Below are positions 1 to 7,058 of a stretch of 64,000 nucleotides of DNA, piece by piece. The DNA is taken from assembly GCF_010119235.1 (NCBI RefSeq), contig NZ_JAAATZ010000001.1, positions 1,332,501 through 1,396,500 on the forward strand, written 5' to 3'. A model generated the notes under the pieces. That model had not been told where the DNA came from and did not search any database. It was given only the letters and a program-made list of their open reading frames with translations. The stretch is from Flavobacterium phycosphaerae. GTDB lineage: Bacteria > Bacteroidota > Bacteroidia > Flavobacteriales > Flavobacteriaceae. A program made the position numbers and the translations under genes. Each line of letters opens with the position of its first letter. Position 1 is the stretch's first letter.

Positions 1-617
1 CTAGACAGAATCAAATAAAACAAAGGTTTCCATTCTTTTTTAAATAGTAAAAGAAACACGAGTAACACCGGAAATACTTTTAGTAAAATGGCCAAACTCC
101 AAAACAAAGCCATGGTTTTCCAACGTTTTTTTTCATACTCCAGCCAGCCTTCCGCCAATAGGAAAAATAATAAAAAGTAAACTTGTCCAAACAGCAATTC
201 GTTTTTTATCGGAACCAAAAACAACAACGGAATCAGTAATGCGTAGTTTGAATTTAGTTTGTAATGCGAAAACAATCGAACAATTGAAATCACAAATAAA
301 ACAATCGAAAGAATATTGAAAAGCAGCTTGGCTTTGGCTACAGCCAAAAAAGAAAAAAGAGCAAACAGCACCGCCAGAAAAGGAGTGTTGGGAGCATAGC
401 TGGCAAAAATATGTTGATGACCCAAATCAGCAATCGCTTTGTTGAATTCGTAGGGGAAATAAATCGTGGAGTTGAAATGTCCTTCTGCTAAAAAATGTCC
501 GCCGAAATAGTAATTGGCAAAATCATGAATGGGAAAGGTCATCGCTTTGAACAAATAAAAACCACAGAGCAAAAGCAGTGGAAGGAAACCATAATATTTG
601 AGCAAAGCCTTTTTCAT
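1..617 (-). CDS. GT87/DUF2029-like membrane glycosyltransferase, C-terminus off window
   Basis: The gene starts with ATG at 617 and stays open to position 1, giving 205 codons before it leaves the window. The protein is very hydrophobic, with a first membrane helix at about residues 9-24 and several more. The first extracytoplasmic loop has an Asp (D32) in IHDFANYYFGG followed by a segment reading TIYFPYEFN, the layout of polyprenol-phosphate-sugar dependent mannosyltransferases of the GT87/DUF2029 group. Its ATG overlaps the TGA of the preceding GT2 gene (ATGA, 614-617), so the two are translationally coupled. A GT2 polyprenyl-phosphate sugar synthase next to a GT-C enzyme suggests the pair makes and uses a lipid-linked sugar. 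The substrate cannot be told from sequence. Confidence 0.6.
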   Translation of the reverse strand, partial: MKKALLKYYGFLPLLLLCGFYLFKAMTFPIHDFANYYFGGHFLAEGHFNSTIYFPYEFNKAIADLGHQHIFASYAPNTPFLAVLFALFSFLAVAKAKLLFNILSIVLFVISIVRLFSHYKLNSNYALLIPLLFLVPIKNELLFGQVYFLLFFLLAEGWLEYEKKRWKTMALFWSLAILLKVFPVLLVFLLLFKKEWKPLFYLILS

Positions 618-1360
618 AAATTTTTATAAATAGAAAAACGCATCAGTTGGGTTCGTTGTAAAAAATAAGCAACGGAAACCCGCAAAACCCCCAAACCGTA
701 AGTGATACTTCGTCTAAAATTGATGGAACTGGCTTCTTCAAAATACTTGGCCGGACACGAGATTTCACCAATTCGGGCTTTGATAAAACAACATTGAGCT
801 ATGATTTCATTGTCAAAGACAAAATCATCCGAGTTGTTATTAAAGTCGATTTGCTGCAAAATTTTAGCATCAAAACAACGATAACCGGTATGGTATTCGG
901 ATATTTTTTGATTCATCAATATGTTTTGAATAAAAGTCAAAACCCTATTAGAAATATATTTATACAACGGCATGCCGCCTTTGAGTGCGCCTTTACTTAA
1001 AATGCGAGAGCCTAAAACCACCTCATACAAATCATTCGCCACCAAAGTACACATGGCCGGAATAAGCTTGGGTGTATACTGGTAATCAGGATGCAACATC
1101 ACAATAATGTCCGCATTAAGCTCCAAGGCTTTCTGGTAACATGATTTTTGATTGGCCCCATAGCCTTTGTTTTTGTCGTGGGCAATTATGTGTTTAATGC
1201 CAATTTTTTGGGCAACTTGAATTGTTTCGTCGTTGCTAAAATCATCGGTCAAAATAACTTCATCTACCACATCAAACGGAATTTCTTCAACCGTTTTTTG
1301 AAGTGTTTTGGCCGCATTGTAGGCAGGCAGTACGACGATTATTTTTTTGTTATTGATCAT
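614..1360 (-). CDS. GT2 family glycosyltransferase (polyprenyl-phosphate sugar synthase-like)
   Basis: This 248-residue protein has a GT-A fold signature: the nucleotide-binding start VVLPAYNAAKTL (residues 9-20), LTDDFSNDET (37-46) where family members usually have a DD(S/G)S stretch, and HPDYQY (90-95) at the metal-binding DxD-like site. EYHTGYRCFD is the acceptor-side motif typical of dolichol-phosphate-mannose-synthase-like members. There is no obvious C-terminal membrane anchor. Its start overlaps the 3' end of the lipoprotein gene (1350-1360) and its stop overlaps the start of the GT87-like gene, so it sits inside an operon. It probably transfers a sugar from a nucleotide donor to a polyprenyl phosphate on the cytoplasmic face; the sugar is unknown. 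Confidence 0.85.
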   Translation of the reverse strand: MINNKKIIVVLPAYNAAKTLQKTVEEIPFDVVDEVILTDDFSNDETIQVAQKIGIKHIIAHDKNKGYGANQKSCYQKALELNADIIVMLHPDYQYTPKLIPAMCTLVANDLYEVVLGSRILSKGALKGGMPLYKYISNRVLTFIQNILMNQKISEYHTGYRCFDAKILQQIDFNNNSDDFVFDNEIIAQCCFIKARIGEISCPAKYFEEASSINFRRSITYGLGVLRVSVAYFLQRTQLMRFSIYKNL

Positions 1361-2474
1361 TTAGATGATTGACTTCTTGAGTTGAGGCTTCTCGAACACT
1401 TGTAGAAACAGATAAACCTTGAAACGGCGCTAAATTTTCTAAATCCTTACGATCGTATAAAGTGCCTAAAAACGGAAATTCACTATAGGTGTGAGTAGGT
1501 AAATTGGCTAATTTGGATTGAACTTCACTCAAAGACATGCTCCATTCCAGACTTAAGCGTTCGGCTGAAGGTTCCATAAACGAAATATACAACAACTCGG
1601 TTAAAGTGTGTTGCTGAGTTTGTGAAAAATCAACACCATCAGTTAAGGCTAATTTATTTGCCCGATTGCTCTCACGGTAATTAATTAAAGTATTTTGCAA
1701 ATCGGCAGGATTTAAATAGCCCGAATAATTGTCTTGCGGTTGAAACAGTTGTTGAATGACCGATTCATGACACCACAGGCACTTGGCAGGTTTTCCTGCA
1801 GCCGAATGCGAGGAGTCGGCATTGTTTTTACGATTGCCATTGACATCAAAAATTCCGAAACGCAATTGTCCGTTTGGCAATAATTCAAGGGTTTCATATT
1901 CATAAATTTCACCCGTAACCGGATCAACTTCTTCGGCAAGAAACACTTGGTTGAATCCGTTTTGTTCCGAAAACTGGATGATGCGATGTTCTAATGAAAC
2001 TTCAGAATTGTTGACATACCCTTTTTGAGGTAGCAAAGTATACTTGTTTAAAATGGCATCCAATGTTTTTGGTGTTCCAATGATTTCATAATAATGCTCG
2101 GAAGCGCCCAGCAATAAGGTCACGTATCTTCCTAAATCTATTGTATTGTTTATTTTGTATTCTGATGTGGCTTTAATTTTTTTTGATAATTGAAGTAGTT
2201 TTTGTTGTGCCTTTTCGGAAAAGCCAAGGGTTTTTATATTGATGGTAATGATATTGTCGGCATTGGTAACTCCAATAGTAGTATTGGGCAAAGTAGCCCC
2301 GACATAGGATAATGCCCATTTTAAACCGATTATTGATTTATCAACAGAATCATCAGCATAGGCTTTGTTCCATTTTAAATGAATTGAGGTATCGGTTTCG
2401 ATTAAATCATAATAGGTGTCACTTTCACATGAAATGAACAACAATACCATTAAAATATAAATACCGTTTCGCAT
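1350..2474 (-). CDS. Predicted lipoprotein with a single CxxCH haem-binding motif, unknown function
   Basis: I do not recognise this 374-residue family. The N-terminus is a lipoprotein signal with lipobox LLFISC, so Cys16 should be lipidated. Residues 232-236 read CLWCH, a CxxCH motif that could hold a c-type haem; no distal Met ligand can be assigned with confidence. The remainder looks soluble and mixed alpha/beta. Its ATG shares one base with the stop of the upstream radical SAM gene (TAATG at 2474), and its 3' end overlaps the GT2 gene by 11 nt, so it belongs to the operon. A haem lipoprotein between radical SAM and glycosyltransferase genes is unusual and could be a redox partner, but that is inference. 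Confidence 0.75.
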   Translation of the reverse strand: MRNGIYILMVLLFISCESDTYYDLIETDTSIHLKWNKAYADDSVDKSIIGLKWALSYVGATLPNTTIGVTNADNIITINIKTLGFSEKAQQKLLQLSKKIKATSEYKINNTIDLGRYVTLLLGASEHYYEIIGTPKTLDAILNKYTLLPQKGYVNNSEVSLEHRIIQFSEQNGFNQVFLAEEVDPVTGEIYEYETLELLPNGQLRFGIFDVNGNRKNNADSSHSAAGKPAKCLWCHESVIQQLFQPQDNYSGYLNPADLQNTLINYRESNRANKLALTDGVDFSQTQQHTLTELLYISFMEPSAERLSLEWSMSLSEVQSKLANLPTHTYSEFPFLGTLYDRKDLENLAPFQGLSVSTSVREASTQEVNHLNDQ

Positions 2475-3844
2475 TATTTGCTGATTTTCATTAGTCCGCT
2501 GGCAAGCAACGACTTAGTTTTTAATGTCAAGGCTTTTAAACTGGTTTTGGAATGGGTTTTGTGCCATTCGACTTCATTAACCACTTTACTCACAGCGTAT
2601 TGGTAATATTTTCTGGAATAGGTACGTTTAAAATCGATGTCCCTATCGGTCGAAGTTGCCCAATCGGGCTGTTGGGTGATTTTGTGTTCAATTTCGGTGT
2701 ACAAGCTCGTTCCTTTGATAGGATAAGCGACGGTTATGGTGTACAAAGTCGGATTGGCATCTTTTAAATATTGAATGGTTTCGGTAATGTCTTTTTCGGT
2801 TTCACCCGGATAACCAAGCATGATGAAAGTTCCGGTTTCAATGCCCATAGAATTCGTTTCTTGAATCACTTTTTTTACCTGATTAACATCCACTCTTCTG
2901 TCCATGGCATCAATGATGGTTTGCGAACCGCTTTCGGCACCAATCCAGATGCGGAAACAGCCCACTTCTTTCAGTAATTGTAAAATTTCAGTGTTCAATC
3001 GTTCCGCTCTCGTTATGCATTCAAACGGAATGACCGCGTCTTGTTTCAACACTTCTTCCCGAAACGCCAACAACCATTTGTGACTCACAGTAAATACGTC
3101 ATCCACAAACCAAAGCGCATCCGGATTGTATTTTTCTTTCAACATTTTCATTTCTGTTGCCACTTGATTTGCCGGTCGACGGCGATAGCTTTGTCCGTAG
3201 ACCGCTGTGCTGCACCATTTGCAGGTATAAGGACAACCGCGCTGCGTAGAAATCGTCATCGAGCTTTGCCCGTGATTGGTTTTCCAAGTATCCAAATAGT
3301 TTTGCATATTGATGGCTTCTCTATTGGGTAAAGGCAATTCGTCTAGTTCTTTGAATTTGGTTCTGGCAGTAGTTTGAATGATTGTATCGTTTTCCAAAAA
3401 GGCAACGCCGTTTATTTGATGCAAATCGCCATTTGCCATAATGGTTTGATAGAGTTCAAACGTAGTTTCCTCTCCTTCGCCTATGACTAAAAAATCGGCA
3501 CCGGCTTTTAGATAATTTTCAATATTATAGGTTACATCCGGTCCGCCAAGAACAATTTTCGGGAAACCAAATGTTTCAGTTTTTAAAATGTTAATCAATT
3601 TAATCACTTCAATTTTGGTCATTAAATTGGTGTAGATGCAAATGATTTTGGGTTGTTGGGCTAAAATAAAATCGAGCTGTTCCTTTTGGGAAGAAAACGT
3701 AGTATCAAAAACGGCATTGTCAATATTTTTACTTTTCAAATAGGCCGAAACATAGAGCAACCCTAATGGCGGATAGGGTTTCATTATCTTTTGCTCCTTA
3801 GGGTCATCGGATAAATAATAAGCGTGGGTAAATAAAATACTCAT
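2474..3844 (-). CDS. B12-binding domain radical SAM protein
   Basis: This 456-residue protein has an N-terminal cobalamin-binding Rossmann domain (about residues 25-150, with VLGGPDVTYN and GEGEETTFEL) followed by a radical SAM barrel. The 4Fe-4S/SAM motif is RGCPYTCKWC with C204, C208 and C211. It resembles class B (cobalamin-dependent) radical SAM enzymes of the hopanoid/bacteriochlorophyll type, which methylate unactivated carbon or rearrange their substrates. Its C-terminus beyond residue 390 is basic. It overlaps its neighbours by 4 nt upstream and 1 nt downstream. It is a distant paralogue of the protein at 4607-6070. The substrate is unknown. Confidence 0.88.
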   Translation of the reverse strand: MSILFTHAYYLSDDPKEQKIMKPYPPLGLLYVSAYLKSKNIDNAVFDTTFSSQKEQLDFILAQQPKIICIYTNLMTKIEVIKLINILKTETFGFPKIVLGGPDVTYNIENYLKAGADFLVIGEGEETTFELYQTIMANGDLHQINGVAFLENDTIIQTTARTKFKELDELPLPNREAINMQNYLDTWKTNHGQSSMTISTQRGCPYTCKWCSTAVYGQSYRRRPANQVATEMKMLKEKYNPDALWFVDDVFTVSHKWLLAFREEVLKQDAVIPFECITRAERLNTEILQLLKEVGCFRIWIGAESGSQTIIDAMDRRVDVNQVKKVIQETNSMGIETGTFIMLGYPGETEKDITETIQYLKDANPTLYTITVAYPIKGTSLYTEIEHKITQQPDWATSTDRDIDFKRTYSRKYYQYAVSKVVNEVEWHKTHSKTSLKALTLKTKSLLASGLMKISK

Positions 3845-4617
3845 CGTTTTTGCAATACTATAATGTAATGATCAGCGAATCTTGAAAGGAATGACCAATC
3901 TTTTATTCGCTGTTCAACAGCCTTTAAAAAGCGTAATAGACCTTTTTTGTTTTTAAAAAAACCATCCAAATAGGAAGGCGGTACCAAAAAACCAATAGGC
4001 TTTACAGCAACGGTTTCAAAATTAGCTTCTGATAAATTTACGATATCTTTTGGGTTATAGTAGTAAGTTGGTACATTTTCTCCGTCAACGTGGGCAATGG
4101 TGTTTTCTTTTTTTCGTCTTGAAATGATAGAGAAATTTGCTTTCGCCAAAAAATATAAACGTTCCCAAAGCGTATCTTTAGGCATAATAACCAAAGCCAG
4201 TTTGCCTTTTTCTGCAAGGATTGCACCCGTATTTTTGAAAAAATTTTCCAATTCCGGTTTTGACAAACAATTCAAACCGCCAAAGTTGGAAAACAGCAAA
4301 TCAAAATGTTCGCCATCAAAAATCGTGGCAACAGCATTAATATCAGCCACTTTAAAGTTGAGGTTGCTGAAATTTCCTTTGTTTTTGGCTACTTCAATCA
4401 TTTTTGAAGAAATATCTGTGGCAACAACATTGAAATTTTGCCGAGCCAACCAAATGGCATCTTCTCCGGTTCCGCAGTTAATTTCGAGTAGGTTTTGAAC
4501 GGAAGCTAAGTGCTTCGATAATTCGGTGTAAACCATAGTGCGTTGCATTTTCCCAACTTCGGTATGGGTAAATGTTTGGTCGTAGGTAGCGGCTGCTTTG
4601 TCAAAACTAGCTTCCAT
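3841..4617 (-). CDS. Class I SAM-dependent methyltransferase
   Basis: This 258-residue protein carries the Rossmann methyltransferase motif I as LLEINCGTGEDAIWLA (residues 43-58), the acidic residue after beta-2 in VVATDIS (D68), and a motif IV region around FDLLFSNFGGLNCL. The N-terminus FDKAAATYDQTFTHT is typical of UbiE/BioC-like small-molecule methyltransferases. It lies between two radical SAM genes, overlapping the upstream one by 11 nt and the downstream one by 4 nt, so all three are very likely translated together and act in one pathway. Whether it methylates a lipid, sugar or another metabolite cannot be read from the sequence. Confidence 0.85.
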   Translation of the reverse strand: MEASFDKAAATYDQTFTHTEVGKMQRTMVYTELSKHLASVQNLLEINCGTGEDAIWLARQNFNVVATDISSKMIEVAKNKGNFSNLNFKVADINAVATIFDGEHFDLLFSNFGGLNCLSKPELENFFKNTGAILAEKGKLALVIMPKDTLWERLYFLAKANFSIISRRKKENTIAHVDGENVPTYYYNPKDIVNLSEANFETVAVKPIGFLVPPSYLDGFFKNKKGLLRFLKAVEQRIKDWSFLSRFADHYIIVLQKR

Positions 4618-6070
4618 TTTGCTGCAGTTTTTTTAGCAAAAGTGTATCCAAAAAAGCACTCGGAATGTAATACCCCAATTTTAAAATTGATTTCAAATTG
4701 GCCATTGAAAGTGAAGATGGTTTGATAAAAACTTGTTTCAAACTATAAAAGCCTTGTTGCTTTCTAAATTCTTTGTGAACAAATCGCTGCAATTTTCGAT
4801 AATAATTCGATTTATAAGTTCCGTGAAACAGCATTTCAAAATCATCTGAGTCGGTCCAGTTGGCTTTGCCTTTCAAATCGTCTTTGACTTTGTCATAAAA
4901 CTTGGTTCCGGGCAAAGGATAGGAAACCGAAATCCCAATATTGTCGGGCATCAGTTCTTTGACCATGGCTATAGTTTTGGTAATGTCTTCCTGATTTTCG
5001 TCTAAATAACCAAATTGCAAAAAGAACGCTACTCGAATTTTCTTTGCTTTTAAAAGCTTGGTGGCTTCGTAAATTTGTTCTACCGTTGTGCCTTTGTCCA
5101 TGGCGTCGAGGATTTTTTGCGAGGCACTTTCGGCACCCACCCAAACTTCTTCCAATCCTGATGCGGCCAGGCAGTCAATGGTGTTTTCTTTCAATAATAA
5201 ATCGACGCGGCTTTGGATATAATAGCTGATTTTCAGATTTTTTGCTTGTAATTCAGCATTGAATTCCTGAACCCAATTGGGCTTCAAACCAAAAATATCA
5301 TCGCACATCCAAAAACGGGTAACGCCAAAAGTTGCCTTTAAAAACTGTATTTCATTGACAATATATTCCGGAGAATGGGCATTATAACGGTTGCCGTAAA
5401 TGGGCTTGGCGCACCAATTGCATTTATACGGACAGCCACGGGTGGTGGCAATGTTTAAAGTGAATTCCTGACCGCTTTGTTTCCAAATGGTTTTATATCC
5501 TTCTATATCCACCAAATCCCAAGCAGGCAAGGGCAATTCATCTAAATCTTGTAGCACTTCCCGTTTTGGATTGACCTGAATTTGGTTCTCTTTTCTAAAA
5601 ACAAGCCCCTTAATAGTTTGCAGTGAGGTTTCGTTTTCTAAAGCATTTGCCAATTCCAATAAAGTGATTTCGCCTTCGCCCTGCAAAATGTAATCGGCGC
5701 CCATTTTGATATAATCAGGATAATGGTCGGTAGCATCAGAACTGCATACAATGACAATGCACTGGTGTTTTTTCCCCAATTGAATCATCTCAAAACAAGC
5801 TTCGCGCATAGTCGTTAGGCACATTTTGGTTAGATAATTAAAGCCATCATCATAAATCACCAAATACTTGGGGTGCTGTTTTTTTAAAACGGATTCAATA
5901 CTTTTTGGGCTGTCTAACAGATTGGTGTCAAAAAGAGCAACCTCAAAACCATTTTCCCGCAGTAACGAAGCCGCATACAAAGTTCCCAAAGGCGGAAACG
6001 GTGTTTTGTTTTTCCATTGCTTCGGGTCGAGGCGGTAATAGTAGGAATGCGAAAAAAGCAGGTTAGACAT
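4607..6070 (-). CDS. B12-binding domain radical SAM protein
   Basis: This 487-residue protein has the same architecture as its paralogue at 2474-3844: an N-terminal cobalamin-binding domain (LFDTN near residues 46-50, GEGEITLLEL near 131-140) and a radical SAM domain with RGCPYKCNWC supplying C213, C217 and C220. Shared pieces with the paralogue include the PPLG motif near residue 26, the DELPLP linker before the SAM domain, and AES(A/G)SQ(K/T)I(L/I)DAMD in the barrel. The start overlaps the stop of the upstream nucleotidyltransferase-like gene by 8 nt. Two such enzymes plus a methyltransferase in one operon suggest consecutive modifications of one complex metabolite or lipid. Confidence 0.88.
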   Translation of the reverse strand: MSNLLFSHSYYYRLDPKQWKNKTPFPPLGTLYAASLLRENGFEVALFDTNLLDSPKSIESVLKKQHPKYLVIYDDGFNYLTKMCLTTMREACFEMIQLGKKHQCIVIVCSSDATDHYPDYIKMGADYILQGEGEITLLELANALENETSLQTIKGLVFRKENQIQVNPKREVLQDLDELPLPAWDLVDIEGYKTIWKQSGQEFTLNIATTRGCPYKCNWCAKPIYGNRYNAHSPEYIVNEIQFLKATFGVTRFWMCDDIFGLKPNWVQEFNAELQAKNLKISYYIQSRVDLLLKENTIDCLAASGLEEVWVGAESASQKILDAMDKGTTVEQIYEATKLLKAKKIRVAFFLQFGYLDENQEDITKTIAMVKELMPDNIGISVSYPLPGTKFYDKVKDDLKGKANWTDSDDFEMLFHGTYKSNYYRKLQRFVHKEFRKQQGFYSLKQVFIKPSSLSMANLKSILKLGYYIPSAFLDTLLLKKLQQNGS

Positions 6071-6965
6071 ATTCCTTTTGTAATTCGATATTAAAATTTT
6101 TGTGCACTTCTTCTACTTTTGAGTTCAATGAAAGTATGACTTTTTTTTGAAAGTTAGACGGATGATGTTTGGAAACATTTTTAGTGGTCTTCAGTGCAAT
6201 TTTAAAATCGTCTTCGGTCATATAACGGAATTTGAGTTTCCATTTTTTAAGGGTTATCCCTTTGAACAGATAATCGGTTACGGTACCTATTTTAGTATCA
6301 AAAACAAATTCAATTCCTTTGGAAAGAAGTGTCTTCTTTACGTTTTGAATGGCGTCGATTTCAGGTTCAAATTTTGAAAAATAATCATTCACCCATCGAT
6401 TGCTTTGATAGAATTTCTTGAAAACCTCTTTGCCCTGTAATGGAATCAGTGTTTTCAACTCGGTAGCGGTGAAACGGTTTTTTTCTTCAATTTCCAACTG
6501 GTTGGAAGCAATGAAATAATTGACGCAGAAATACTTTCGCGAATTGAGCAGGAATATTTTTTTGTACAACATCAATAAGGTACGGCAAATCCATAATTTG
6601 TTGGGTTTGGTAATGACAAAATAATCGATGTCACTTCCGTTATCATAATACCCTTTTGATAAAGAGCCCGAAATACCTACAGCTTCCACATAAGGAAATT
6701 TAGCAATGAACCGGGCTTTTTTTCTAGCTTTTACTAAGGCCCTTTTGGCGTACATATTGCCGCGCATTCTTTTGATGACCGAATCCAAATCACTGCCATA
6801 CACATAAAACTCATCCACTTTGGTGAGTATGTTTTGGTTAATCAAATGCTCCAATTCGTTTGACGTTTCCGATAAGTCACTATAATTAGTGTAACTGTGG
6901 ATTTCGTCAATTTTCAGCGGATACCTGAAGATAGAAAAGTAAAGAATGGTTTTTAGTGCTTCCAA
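6063..6965 (-). CDS. Nucleotidyltransferase-domain protein with N-terminal winged-helix-like region
   Basis: This is the first gene of the minus-strand operon, 300 residues. Residues 1-60 resemble a small winged-helix segment (TILYFSIFRYPLKIDEI). A Pol-beta-type nucleotidyltransferase core follows: GSLSKGYYDNGSDIDYFVI has the GS pair at 100-101 and the two metal-binding aspartates D112 and D114. The start is unusual. No in-frame ATG precedes this N-terminus, so TTG at 6965-6963 is the most likely start; an ATG just upstream (about 6972) is in another frame and soon hits a stop. Members of this superfamily add nucleotides to sugars, antibiotics, proteins or RNA; which one applies here is not evident. 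Confidence 0.78.
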   Translation of the reverse strand: MEALKTILYFSIFRYPLKIDEIHSYTNYSDLSETSNELEHLINQNILTKVDEFYVYGSDLDSVIKRMRGNMYAKRALVKARKKARFIAKFPYVEAVGISGSLSKGYYDNGSDIDYFVITKPNKLWICRTLLMLYKKIFLLNSRKYFCVNYFIASNQLEIEEKNRFTATELKTLIPLQGKEVFKKFYQSNRWVNDYFSKFEPEIDAIQNVKKTLLSKGIEFVFDTKIGTVTDYLFKGITLKKWKLKFRYMTEDDFKIALKTTKNVSKHHPSNFQKKVILSLNSKVEEVHKNFNIELQKEYV

Positions 6966-7058
6966 AATTCATAGCTTTTTTTGGTATTTAAAAGTAACAA
7001 TTAATTTTGAATCACCCCCATGTTTATGGACATGTTTACCTCTTGTATACTTAAAAGA

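Noticed and set aside
4097..4498. 133-codon plus-strand frame
   Set aside because: It lies entirely antisense to the methyltransferase gene, which has clear motifs.
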